Positions 25,071 to 37,524 of a stretch of 64,000 nt of DNA are shown here, one piece after another; within the stretch, counting starts at the first letter, position 1, and each line of letters opens with the position of its first letter. Both the position numbers and the translations under genes were made by a program. The notes under the pieces are model-generated. The model worked only from the letters and a program-made list of their open reading frames with translations. It searched no databases and was not told the origin of the DNA. This DNA is from Planctomycetes bacterium TMED75 (GTDB lineage Bacteria > Planctomycetota > Phycisphaerae > Phycisphaerales > SM1A02). The stretch spans positions 1 to 64,000 of the forward strand of contig NHEC01000019.1 in assembly GCA_002171655.1 (NCBI GenBank), written 5' to 3'.

Positions 25071-25685
25071 ATGCAATACACCTTCTTGACCGGCATTGGG
25101 ATTTCACTTTTCATCGGAGCTCTGGCAGTGCCCGGCGGATGCGGCCGGTCCGATGAGACAATCCAGGACTTGAAGACTGCCGACGTGGTCATTCCCGCTT
25201 CGACCTTCGTCAATGTACGGCCTGAGGGGTCGGTGATGCTGGCGGACATCAAGGCGAGTGGGAACGTTGGTGACAAGGTGGTCGTCGAAGCGAGGGTGGG
25301 CGGTCGGGCGACACCATTCGTCGATGGCAGTGCGATGTTCATCGCCGCGGATCCAAGACTTGTCTCGTGCGACCAGCGACCCGGGGACCACTGCAAGATT
25401 CCCTACGACTACTGCTGCGAAGACCCCGCAGCCATGAAGGCAGGCACCGCGACCATTCAGTTGGTGGATTCCAATGGCATTCCCTATCCGGTTGGGGCCA
25501 GAGGTCAGGGTGGGATCGAACCCCTGAAGACGGTCGTCATCTCCGGAGTGATCTCGGAAAAGAACGAACAAGGCATCATGGTCATCGATGGAAGTACGAT
25601 CTGGGTTGGAACCATTCCGGCCTCCCCCCCCGGCGAACACGACCACCACGACCACCACCACGACCACGACCACAGCCATGAATGA
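25071..25685 (+). CDS. His-tailed lipoprotein with OB-fold-like domain
   Basis: A 204-residue lipoprotein (signal ending AVPGGC, Cys ~residue 24). The middle resembles small OB-fold or beta-barrel domains (GNVGDKVVVEARVGGRATPFVDG, VVISGVISEKNEQGIMVIDG). It has four conserved-looking Cys between residues 101 and 125 (SCDQRPGDHCKIPYDYCCEDP). The last ~16 residues are a His/Asp tract (EHDHHDHHHDHDHSHE) of the kind that binds Zn, Ni or Cu. It sits 85 bases downstream of the second permease and closes the export gene set; a periplasmic metal-binding role is inferred. The stop overlaps the xylulokinase start (ATGA). Confidence 0.8.
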   Translation: MQYTFLTGIGISLFIGALAVPGGCGRSDETIQDLKTADVVIPASTFVNVRPEGSVMLADIKASGNVGDKVVVEARVGGRATPFVDGSAMFIAADPRLVSCDQRPGDHCKIPYDYCCEDPAAMKAGTATIQLVDSNGIPYPVGARGQGGIEPLKTVVISGVISEKNEQGIMVIDGSTIWVGTIPASPPGEHDHHDHHHDHDHSHE

Positions 25686-27223
25686 TTCACGTGACTGACC
25701 GACCACTCATTCTTGCGATCGATATCGGCACCTCGGGCACCAAGGTGCTGGCGGTGGATGCCCTGGGCCAGGTACGGCACTCGGCTCATGCGAGCTATTC
25801 ATTCGAGTCACCTCAACCGAGTTGGGCGGAACAATCGCCTCAGCTCTGGTACGACGGCACTCTGAATGCGGTGCAGTCGCTGCTTTCAAACCCCGAAATT
25901 CAAGCAGACGACGTGGTGGCGATCGCCCTTGCGGGTCAGATGCACGGCCTGGTGGCGCTGGACGCGCACCTGGAAGTCATTCGCCCCGCACTGCTCTGGA
26001 ACGACCAGCGAAGCGCCCCGCAGTGCGAGCAGTACGCGAATCAACTGGGCAATGAGTTCCTCCTCGAGCACACCGGCAATCTGATGCTCCCGGGGTTCAC
26101 GGTTCCGAAGCTGCTGTGGATGAGAACACACGAGCCCGAAGCCTACGCCGCAATCAGGCATGTCCTGCTTCCCAAGGACTACGTGCGCTTCAAGCTGGGC
26201 GGCAATTTGATTTCGGATGTGACCGATGCCTCAGGCACTGGCGTCTTTGACTGTGGCCGTAGACGATGGTCGAAGGCGATGTTGGAGGCACTGGACCTCC
26301 CGCCCGAGTGGTGGCCACCAACGGCGGAAAGCCTGGAAGTGGTCGACCAATTGAGTCCTTCGGCAGCGAAGGAGATCGGGCTGCGGGCTGGGATCCCCCT
26401 CATCGCGGGCGCCGGCGACCAGGCGGCCAGTGCGGTCGGAACCGGCATCATCAAGGAAGGGCTGGTCTCGACCACCATTGGAACCTCGGGCGTGGTCTTC
26501 GCATGCAGTGACCACTGGCGCACGACTCAAGACGGCGCGCTGCATGCATTCTGCCACGCAGTCCCCGACACCTGGCACCTGATGGGTGTGATGCTGAGTG
26601 CCGGCGGCAGCTACGACTGGTTCTGCCGCAGCCTCATGCCCGACATCATGGACCAGGCGCAGGCGAATGGGATCGACCCCTTCGAGGAGATCACCGAGCG
26701 AGCGGGCGGTGTGCAACCGGGGGCTGATGGATTGTTCTTCCTTCCCTACCTGACCGGAGAACGCACCCCCCACGCAGATCCCCGGGCACGAGGTTGCTTC
26801 ATCGGCCTGACGCCCGCCCACGACCGCAACCATCTTGCTCGCGCAGTCATCGAGGGAGCGCTGTTCGGCCTGCAGGACTGCCTGCAGCTGATCCGTCGCC
26901 TGGGCATCCAACCGGATTCGATCCGACTTTCCGGGGGAGCCGCCGCAAGTGAACTCTGGCAATCACTGAGTGCGGACGTGATGGGTGCCCCGATCGTCTC
27001 GACCACCACCAGTGAGGGAACGGGCTACGGAGCAGCCATTCTGGGCGGGACTGCAGTGGGACTCTGGCCGGATGTTCCCCAGGCGTGCGAACAGCTGGTA
27101 CGGGAAAGACGCCGGACAATGCCTTCGGAAGACCAGGTCGTCTACGCGAGACTCCACGAGCGATACGCTCAGCTCTATCCGATACTCAAGGAGTGGTGGC
27201 ACGAGACCAAGCCGCTACCCTGA
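25682..27223 (+). CDS. xylB: Xylulokinase
   Basis: A 513-residue FGGY-family sugar kinase. The N-terminal ATP-binding motif is IDIGTSGTKVLAVD. Xylulokinase-type features are AGQMHGLVALD, LWNDQRSAPQCE, KDYVRFKLGG, DASGTGVFD, AGAGDQAASAVGTGI, IGTSGVVFA, LPYLTGERTPHADPRARG and LSGGAAASELWQ. It phosphorylates D-xylulose to xylulose-5-phosphate, which enters the pentose phosphate pathway. No xylose isomerase or transporter lies nearby. The ATG overlaps the upstream stop; a GTG three codons in is an alternative. Its place at the end of an export operon may be simple co-transcription. Confidence 0.93.
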   Translation: MIHVTDRPLILAIDIGTSGTKVLAVDALGQVRHSAHASYSFESPQPSWAEQSPQLWYDGTLNAVQSLLSNPEIQADDVVAIALAGQMHGLVALDAHLEVIRPALLWNDQRSAPQCEQYANQLGNEFLLEHTGNLMLPGFTVPKLLWMRTHEPEAYAAIRHVLLPKDYVRFKLGGNLISDVTDASGTGVFDCGRRRWSKAMLEALDLPPEWWPPTAESLEVVDQLSPSAAKEIGLRAGIPLIAGAGDQAASAVGTGIIKEGLVSTTIGTSGVVFACSDHWRTTQDGALHAFCHAVPDTWHLMGVMLSAGGSYDWFCRSLMPDIMDQAQANGIDPFEEITERAGGVQPGADGLFFLPYLTGERTPHADPRARGCFIGLTPAHDRNHLARAVIEGALFGLQDCLQLIRRLGIQPDSIRLSGGAAASELWQSLSADVMGAPIVSTTTSEGTGYGAAILGGTAVGLWPDVPQACEQLVRERRRTMPSEDQVVYARLHERYAQLYPILKEWWHETKPLP

Positions 27224-27227
27224 TGCC

Positions 27228-27413
27228 ATGATTCTTGCAATTGCGACCACCCTCTCGATGCTGGCCATTGGCTACCTGGTCTGGAAGACGATCCAGATAC
27301 AGGAATCGAAGGACGATACGTTCGAAGAGAAACTGCGTGCAGATGAGGAACGTGCGAGGCAGGGCCGAGAGGCTGAAGCCCAGGCGCACGCGAACCGCGA
27401 CAAGACTCGGTGA
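27228..27413 (+). CDS. Small membrane protein with charged tail, 61 aa
   Basis: This ORF appears in the track only as the tail of a longer shadow frame. It opens at the ATG at 27228, four bases after xylB ends. It has one hydrophobic helix (ILAIATTLSMLAIGYLVW) and a strongly charged, helical cytoplasmic tail (EEKLRADEERARQGREAEAQA). It stops two bases before the convergent amidase gene ends. It is plausible as a real gene because it fills the gap exactly and has a clean membrane topology. The function is unknown. Confidence 0.5.
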   Translation: MILAIATTLSMLAIGYLVWKTIQIQESKDDTFEEKLRADEERARQGREAEAQAHANRDKTR

Positions 27414-27414
27414 A

Positions 27415-28155
27415 TCAGACGAATCGACGGTCCGCGCGGCTGGAATTGACGGCATCCTGCAGGTGCCGACCAGGGCACAGGGTGCTGGCCAGCTCCCGAT
27501 GCGTGCGAACCCGACTGGTGGGAACCCGATACTTGTTGCGCAAATTGACCACCAGAATTTCGAGTCCGCGCACCTGATCGCGTGAAGGCCGCTGTTGTTC
27601 GAAATTGCCCAGGCAAAGGATCCCGATGTTCCGTTCGTTCTGATTCTTGACGTGTGCACCTTGGTAGGTGATGGGACGTGCCTCCCAAACTCGGCCGGCA
27701 CGGTCGACCACGAAGTGGTAGCCGATGTCGCCCCAGCGATTGCCGCCATCCCGATTGAGGTGGGCACGCCTGATCAATTCGATGCGTGCGGCCACTTCGG
27801 ACTGGCGAGTACCGCTGAAAGGTGGCATGCCGTCATGGTGGATGGTGATCCGGTTCGGAGTGCCCATGGGATTGATGCGGCTGGGAATCGGAGCCCCTTT
27901 GGCCCAGTAACTGCGTGCCAGAGTGCCGGAAGGAGCGGCTTCGGGGAGGGTTGCAGGTGCTGGGACGGGGGTTCCGGAGGACGCTCGACTCGGATCGGAG
28001 GGCCAGGATGGCTGCGGAAGACGGGTGGTGGATCGTGGCGCCGCACAACCTGCCAGAGCTCCGAGTCCGGCCAGAAGAAGCAAGCGTCGGGTCAGACCGC
28101 GACCACCGGGAGCAGAATCACCGGAGAGCTGCCTGGGATCTTGATTCTGGTCCAC
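27415..28155 (-). CDS. N-acetylmuramoyl-L-alanine amidase / PGRP-type hydrolase
   Basis: The track start is a GTG at 28164 that lies inside the AGGAGG; the in-frame GTG at 28155 has correct eight-base spacing and gives 246 residues. An N-terminal lipoprotein/Tat-like signal is visible (TRRLLLLAGLGALAGC). The Amidase_2 domain covers residues ~95-240: Zn ligands in ITIHHDG, THREL and TLCPG, plus GDIGYHFVVDRAGRVWEAR. The enzyme should cut the bond between MurNAc and L-Ala in peptidoglycan from the periplasmic side. Planctomycetes have a thin peptidoglycan wall, so a remodelling or recycling role fits. Confidence 0.88.
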   Translation of the reverse strand: MDQNQDPRQLSGDSAPGGRGLTRRLLLLAGLGALAGCAAPRSTTRLPQPSWPSDPSRASSGTPVPAPATLPEAAPSGTLARSYWAKGAPIPSRINPMGTPNRITIHHDGMPPFSGTRQSEVAARIELIRRAHLNRDGGNRWGDIGYHFVVDRAGRVWEARPITYQGAHVKNQNERNIGILCLGNFEQQRPSRDQVRGLEILVVNLRNKYRVPTSRVRTHRELASTLCPGRHLQDAVNSSRADRRFV

Positions 28156-28350
28156 CGTGACCACCTCCTGGGCTCGTGATTTCGACGTTTCCGTGTCGAT
28201 TTGCGGGGCTCGCTGGTCCGTAGATCATCGACTCCTACTGGACGCCAGCTCCAGTATATACGCGCGGACCGGAGGATCCCTTCGGCGAGTTTCAAATCAA
28301 AATGAGATCCGACATCGAAGCGTCTGAATTCCCACTTATTCCGGTGTTTT

Positions 28351-30920
<2,570 letters not shown>

Positions 30921-31099
30921 GCCATAAACAGCCGCCCGATTGCATCTTGAGTGCACGGACCACCATCTACCGAAGAGATTCGATCTGAGTGGGCGATTCC
31001 TGCGTGTAACTCTGCTCATCTCCAGTAGGGTGGCGATCGAAAGCGCCCCGTTGATGAACCTGTTTCCACTGGAGACAGAGTGCCCTGGAGAATGAGCAG

Positions 31100-32620
31100 A
31101 TGAAGACCTTGATTCAATGTGTCGTATGCATCTTCAGTCTGACTTTGGCCGGTACGCTTGCCCTCGCTCAGGATGAGAACTGTCCGCCGGTCCTGAGCCC
31201 CCTGATGATGCCCCCGGCCGGAGGAGGCGCAAACGATGCTCCCTGGGTGCTCAGCTGGGAGGAAGCAATCGGGAAAAGCCCCTCGGTGGTCATCGATGAA
31301 GACATCCCCTTCGAGCAACGCCTTCGTACCTTCCCGATGCCGGGCAGGAAGCAGGCCGGAATCACCATCAATGCACTGGTTCCGGGCAGGGAGGCGGGGC
31401 AACTCATCCGTGAAGAGCGCTTCCTGCCCAATCCGGTGCTCGTGGTGACCTGGGTGAATTCAAGACGTCCGCTGCTCCTGGGACAGGAATACCCCCCCTT
31501 CCAGGATTACGGGATGCTTCAGGAATACGTCGCCAATCCAGACGACACGTTGCTCAACCAATGGTTTGCGACCACCTGTAATGCTTCTGAATACCTCCGT
31601 GACGTGACCGGCTACGACCTGCAGTGCCTGAATCCGGATCTGGGCACCGACGCCTGTACGAATGCGATTGCACTTGGCCTGCCATCGGTCGGTGTCCCGT
31701 ATTCGTTCGGCCCGATGGGCAGTGGAACCAGTGAAGAGACCTACGACCCCTACAACACCGAGGATGCAACGCTCTGGTGGAGAGCGGACTTGATGGTCGC
31801 GATCGCCGACCGGAGCGCATTGATACGGCCTTCTCTGAATCCCACGGTCAGCCCCACGACCAAGGCACGGTTCACCAACAATGGAAGACCGATCTGGGAC
31901 AGCACTCAGTCAACCTACAGACGACCCGAGATCGGGGACGATCTTTTTCCGGCGGTCTTCGACAAACTTGAAGGAACGTCCGATCCGGACGGCCCGAAGC
32001 GGTTTGTCGGCTGGATCAACAACTGCGACTATTCCGGAACCGTTGAATTCGAGGGCTTCGAGGGATACTGGCAGTGGCTTGAATACTGGAAGGCGAATTC
32101 CTGGTACGGACCGCATGAACCCTCGACCGGGCAGCCCCCCACCAACCAGAACATGTGTCCAGGAAGCACCAATGGCCATCCTTACAACCAGTTTCCCTTC
32201 AGTGGGCTTGGAGTCACTCTCAACTGGACGGTGGATGTCACCACTGGAGGCCCCCTGCCGGAAGATTTCTACGCAGTGAGCGAGTTCATCCACGTTGGGG
32301 AACAACCGATCTACGTGGTGGGTGTGTACCAGGGCTCGCAGATGCTTGGTGGCGGTCTACCCGAAAGCGGACAGGTGCCTTGGTACGAATCCTGCAATGG
32401 AGACTTCAACCTGGACGGTGAGGTCGACGGGAAGGACCTGGCAATTCTGCTCTCGGAGTGGTTCACTGCCGACTACCAGTCAACGGCAACGCCCAACATG
32501 TGCCTGAACCTCTTCAAGATCAACCCGGACGTGGGCGCCGCCGCGCTCCTGGAACTTCTCGAACAATGGGGTGCCTGCCCGGACTGGCCGGTTCCCGGCC
32601 TCGATCCTGCGTGTGGTTGA
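31100..32620 (+). CDS. Secreted protein with dockerin-like C-terminus
   Basis: A 506-residue exported protein (signal MKTLIQCVVCIFSLTLAGTLALAQ). I do not recognise the ~380-residue central region, which contains many aromatic and Pro/Gly residues, few repeats and paired Cys. The C-terminus has a calcium-binding, dockerin type I-like loop (CNGDFNLDGEVDGKDLAILL) and a second half ending LLELLEQWGACPDW. This DxNxDGxVDxxDL...LLxxWGxC pattern is common on extracellular proteins of Phycisphaerae. No cohesin is present here, so the role of the tail is open. GGAG lies ten bases before the ATG. Confidence 0.75.
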   Translation: MKTLIQCVVCIFSLTLAGTLALAQDENCPPVLSPLMMPPAGGGANDAPWVLSWEEAIGKSPSVVIDEDIPFEQRLRTFPMPGRKQAGITINALVPGREAGQLIREERFLPNPVLVVTWVNSRRPLLLGQEYPPFQDYGMLQEYVANPDDTLLNQWFATTCNASEYLRDVTGYDLQCLNPDLGTDACTNAIALGLPSVGVPYSFGPMGSGTSEETYDPYNTEDATLWWRADLMVAIADRSALIRPSLNPTVSPTTKARFTNNGRPIWDSTQSTYRRPEIGDDLFPAVFDKLEGTSDPDGPKRFVGWINNCDYSGTVEFEGFEGYWQWLEYWKANSWYGPHEPSTGQPPTNQNMCPGSTNGHPYNQFPFSGLGVTLNWTVDVTTGGPLPEDFYAVSEFIHVGEQPIYVVGVYQGSQMLGGGLPESGQVPWYESCNGDFNLDGEVDGKDLAILLSEWFTADYQSTATPNMCLNLFKINPDVGAAALLELLEQWGACPDWPVPGLDPACG

Positions 32621-32664
32621 GGATGCATCGGGAGGAACCTGAACTGCCCCCTCGGGCAGATTGT

Positions 32665-33348
32665 TCAGGTTTCGCTCAGGGCGGGGTCCTCGATTCCGGC
32701 AGCGGCAAATCCTCGAGCACGCAGCAGGCAGGCATCGCAGTGCCCGCACGGCACTCCTGAATCCGATGGGTCATAACAGGAATGGGTGTGCTGCAGAGGC
32801 ACCTTGAGCGCATTCGCACGCTGCACAATCTGGGCCTTGTCGAGTTGGGCGAGCGGAGCGACGATCTCCAGTGCGCGACCTTCGACTCCTTCTCGAGTCG
32901 CAAGATTCGCCATCGTCTGAAACGCCTCGATGTACTCCGGGCGACAGTCCGGATACCCGGAATAGTCGATTGCATTCACCCCGATCCAGATTTCATGGGC
33001 GGATCGAACCTCCGCATGTGCGAGAGCCAGCGACAGAAAGACGGTGTTGCGTGCGGGGACGTAGGTGACCGGAATCGAGGGGCCCTCGTCGAGTGCGTCC
33101 TTGGGGACTTCGAGTTGCGTGGTGAGGGCCGAGCCCCCGAAGATTCCAAGGTTGATGTCCATGACCACGTGTTCCACCGCGCCGAAATGGGCGGCGATGC
33201 GGGCCGCTGCCTCGAGTTCGTACTGATGTCGTTGTCCGTATCGAAAACTCAGGGCGTGGCACGACCTGCCGGAGGCGGTCGCCTCGGCAAGCACCGTGGA
33301 GGAGTCCAATCCTCCGGAAAGCAGAATGATCGCAGGCTCCCCACTCAT
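32665..33348 (-). CDS. queC: 7-cyano-7-deazaguanine synthase QueC
   Basis: A 227-residue ATP-dependent synthase of preQ0 from 7-carboxy-7-deazaguanine in queuosine biosynthesis. The PP-loop is [15 protein letters not shown] near residue 10. Family motifs are [29 protein letters not shown] and [17 protein letters not shown], and the zinc site is C-x8-C-x2-C-x2-C in [17 protein letters not shown]. It starts four bases after the moxR stop. No other queuosine genes are in the window. Confidence 0.95.
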   Translation of the reverse strand: MSGEPAIILLSGGLDSSTVLAEATASGRSCHALSFRYGQRHQYELEAAARIAAHFGAVEHVVMDINLGIFGGSALTTQLEVPKDALDEGPSIPVTYVPARNTVFLSLALAHAEVRSAHEIWIGVNAIDYSGYPDCRPEYIEAFQTMANLATREGVEGRALEIVAPLAQLDKAQIVQRANALKVPLQHTHSCYDPSDSGVPCGHCDACLLRARGFAAAGIEDPALSET

Positions 33349-33352
33349 GTGA

Positions 33353-34279
33353 TCAAACCGGACCGGGAACGGCGTCCAGAACCTTCTGCATGATGCGTCG
33401 GGTGGTCAACGTGTCACCCGCATGCATGTAGGTTCTGCTGATGATGCGGTGGGCACAGACCGGAATGGCGTTGGTGATGATGTCGTCAGGAATGACGAAG
33501 TCACGTTCGGCCAGCAGTGCAGTCGCACGAGCGGCCTGAGAAAGTGCGAGGGCACCCCGGGGGCTGACTCCCACCTGCAGCTCATCGTTCTCACGAGTTG
33601 CCCGAGCAATGGCGATCACGTACTCCACCAATGAGTCATCCATTCGAACTTGATCGACCCTTGCCTGGAGTTGACTGACGGCATCCTGATCGAGGACCGG
33701 GCTCAGATTCTTCAATGAAGTCTGTGCGGGGCGACGGTGCAGGATGCGGGCCTCGTCCCCGGGTGCTGGATAGCCGAGGTTGATTCGCATCAAGAATCGA
33801 TCCAACTGGTTCTCGGGAAGAAAGTACGTTCCCTCGAACTCATAGGGGTTCTGGGTGGCGACCACCATGAAAGGTGAGGGCAACTCGTGGATCTCCCCTT
33901 CCGCGGAGACGGTTGCTTCACTCATGGCCTCAAGCATTGCCGACTGCGTTCGGGGCGTGGTTCGATTGATCTCGTCGGCAAGGACGATGTTGGCGAAGAT
34001 CGGACCTGGCCGGTATTCGAATTCCTCGGTGTCCTTGCGATAGATGGAGACCCCGGTCACGTCTCCGGGCAGGAGATCAGGCGTGCATTGAATCCGGCTG
34101 AAGCTGCAGTCGATCGACCGGGCCATTGCGTTGGCAAGCACCGTCTTGCCCACTCCCGGAACGTCCTCGATGAGCACGTGCCCCCGAGCCAGCAAGCAGG
34201 TGATGAGGCGATCCACCGCCTGCAGGTTGCCCATGAAGACAGAAGTGATGTTTTCCCGCAATTGATCGATTGGGCTCAT
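33353..34279 (-). CDS. MoxR-family AAA+ ATPase
   Basis: A 308-residue AAA+ ATPase with Walker [17 protein letters not shown], Walker [12 protein letters not shown], sensor 1 VVATQNP and family features ([25 protein letters not shown]). MoxR ATPases act as chaperones for assembly of large or metal-cofactor complexes, usually with a VWA/DUF58 partner. No such partner is adjacent here; the next gene is queC. Confidence 0.93.
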   Translation of the reverse strand: MSPIDQLRENITSVFMGNLQAVDRLITCLLARGHVLIEDVPGVGKTVLANAMARSIDCSFSRIQCTPDLLPGDVTGVSIYRKDTEEFEYRPGPIFANIVLADEINRTTPRTQSAMLEAMSEATVSAEGEIHELPSPFMVVATQNPYEFEGTYFLPENQLDRFLMRINLGYPAPGDEARILHRRPAQTSLKNLSPVLDQDAVSQLQARVDQVRMDDSLVEYVIAIARATRENDELQVGVSPRGALALSQAARATALLAERDFVIPDDIITNAIPVCAHRIISRTYMHAGDTLTTRRIMQKVLDAVPGPV

Positions 34280-34319
34280 GAGTCCAGTATCCTAGATGGT
34301 TCACAAGGAAACGGCACCC

Positions 34320-35129
34320 ATGGTCGAGGACAATGCCCCCAAAGACCGAGTCAATGCGCTCAAATGCGCTTCCTGTCGGTACGACCTCTCGGGGCTGGAA
34401 ACGCAGAGCAAGTGTCCGGAATGCGGGTTCAGCATTGTCCGAAGCCAGGAACTGGCTGACGAACTCATTCTTCCGGGGGATGAGCTTCCTCGGATTCGAC
34501 TGGCCATGGCCCTGCTCTTGAGCAGTACCCTCACCGGGATCCCCGGAATCATGCTCTATTGCCTCTTTGCCGTGTTTCTGGGCTTGTCGCAGGCCTGGGC
34601 CATCCCAGACGAGGCCCTCTGGAGCTTTCAAGGGCTTCTGTTCGTGGCCAGTTGGAGCCCGGTTCTGACCCTGGCGGTGTTGCCTCGCCGCGTCCACGTG
34701 GACGGAGGCGTCCGAATCATGGTGGGCTGGGCCCTGGGGTGTGTGGTGGGAATTGGCCTGATCAACACGCCGTTTCAGACGCTTTTTCTCGCAGGATCCG
34801 CGTTGGCAGTGGTGTGTGGAATCATCAACTTGACTCGAGCCAACCGTTCGATCGGCTCCGTGGTGCCCGCTTGGGGGCGGCTGGGCGCAGCCAGACAAAC
34901 CCGAGGACCGCTGGTCGCGGCAGTACTGGTGATCGCAGTGTGCCGAATGATCCTGGAATACACGCCAAGCTACCGGATGGATGACCCCATACCCGTGTGG
35001 ATCCAATTGATGGTTGCGGCGACGGAAATCCTGCTCTTTGTGGGATGTATCTATCTTCTCATCAATAGATTATGGCTGATCTTCAGCTTGTGGCGAGCGT
35101 CGGCGCTCAGAACCAGGGAGCGCCACTGA
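34320..35129 (+). CDS. Zinc-ribbon membrane protein (CRYDL family)
   Basis: The ATG at 34320 (MVEDN) has AAGGA ten bases upstream; the track starts eight codons earlier. The 269-residue product opens with a zinc ribbon (ALKCASCRYDLSGL ... KCPECGFSI), a signature very common in planctomycete membrane proteins. Six or so hydrophobic helices follow (LAMALLLSSTLTGIPGIMLYCLF, SWSPVLTLAVLPRR, ILLFVGCIYLLINRLWLIFSLW). The function is not known. It lies divergently from moxR and 270 bases before groEL1. Confidence 0.8.
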   Translation: MVEDNAPKDRVNALKCASCRYDLSGLETQSKCPECGFSIVRSQELADELILPGDELPRIRLAMALLLSSTLTGIPGIMLYCLFAVFLGLSQAWAIPDEALWSFQGLLFVASWSPVLTLAVLPRRVHVDGGVRIMVGWALGCVVGIGLINTPFQTLFLAGSALAVVCGIINLTRANRSIGSVVPAWGRLGAARQTRGPLVAAVLVIAVCRMILEYTPSYRMDDPIPVWIQLMVAATEILLFVGCIYLLINRLWLIFSLWRASALRTRERH

Positions 35130-35400
35130 ACACGCGCTGACTCTGCCACGATGGCAGGCCAGCACGGAGCCATGCCCGTATCGGTCACCTCTGGCTCGGG
35201 ACACACTCTGGTCCACACCCCTTCGAACCCCGATTTCAGCACCTGAGCACGTATTCCAATCCGTTTTGAGCCACCACGCCAGAACCGACGGTTCGGCATG
35301 GGCTTTGATCCTTTGAAGGGAAGGCCTTCCGCTGGATGGCCACGTCACGACGACCAGGACTCCGCAGACAACGGACTCCATGAATAGGAGAAGAGCAGCC
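35130..35400 (+). promoter_or_regulatory. Leader region before the chaperone cluster, with perfect 12-bp palindrome
   Basis: The 271 bases hold no ORF I trust. I find neither a CIRCE element nor a convincing sigma-32 promoter. A perfect palindrome GGAAGGCCTTCC at 35319-35330 and a GAACC-GAC-GGTTC inverted repeat at 35282-35294 lie in the 120 bases before groEL1, and either could be an operator. AGGAG at 35387 is the groEL1 ribosome-binding site. Confidence 0.4.
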
Positions 35401-37125
<1,725 letters not shown>

Positions 37126-37164
37126 TCCAGACCCTGAGCATCCACCACACACAGAACACACACC

Positions 37165-37179
37165 CCAGCAGACTGCTGG
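37165..37179 (+). other. Small hairpin between groEL1 and groES
   Basis: CCAGCAGACTGCTGG is a near-perfect inverted repeat (six-base stem, three-base loop) in the 86-base spacer. No T-run follows, so it is not an intrinsic terminator. It may affect mRNA processing or stability between the chaperonin genes. Confidence 0.35.
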
Positions 37180-37211
37180 AACCAAAGAATCAGAAACAGG
37201 AGTATCCAAGA

Positions 37212-37502
37212 ATGTCAGTTCGACCCCTCGAAGATCGAATTCTCGTCAAACCAACGGAAGCCGAGACCCAGACCGCATCGGGCATCTTTCTGCCCGAATC
37301 CGCGAAGGAAAAGCCGATGCACGGCAAGGTCGTCGCCGTCGGTCCCGGAAAGCTGATGGACAACGGCGAACGAGTGAAGCCCGGAGTGAAGAAGGGCGAC
37401 GTCGTCGTCTACGGCAAGTACTCGGGCTCCGAAATCGAGATCAAGAGCACCATGCTCCTCATCGTTCGCGAGAGCGAACTCCTTGGGGTGATCGAGGGCT
37501 GA
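37212..37502 (+). CDS. groES: Co-chaperonin GroES
   Basis: A 96-residue co-chaperonin: VRPLEDRILVKPTEAETQTASGIFLPESAKEKP covers the start and the mobile-loop region, followed by GKVVAVGPG, GVKKGDVVVYGKYSG and a C-terminal ESELLGVIE. It caps the GroEL ring. It is located between two groEL copies, with a CAGGAG ribosome-binding site. Confidence 0.97.
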   Translation: MSVRPLEDRILVKPTEAETQTASGIFLPESAKEKPMHGKVVAVGPGKLMDNGERVKPGVKKGDVVVYGKYSGSEIEIKSTMLLIVRESELLGVIEG

Positions 37503-37524
37503 CCCTCGGAAGCGGAGTAATCCA

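Noticed and set aside
35130-35400. CIRCE or sigma-32 promoter before groEL1
   Set aside because: No TTAGCACTC-N9-GAGTGCTAA; CCCCTTCGAACCCCGAT resembles fragments of the sigma-32 consensus but the spacing is wrong.
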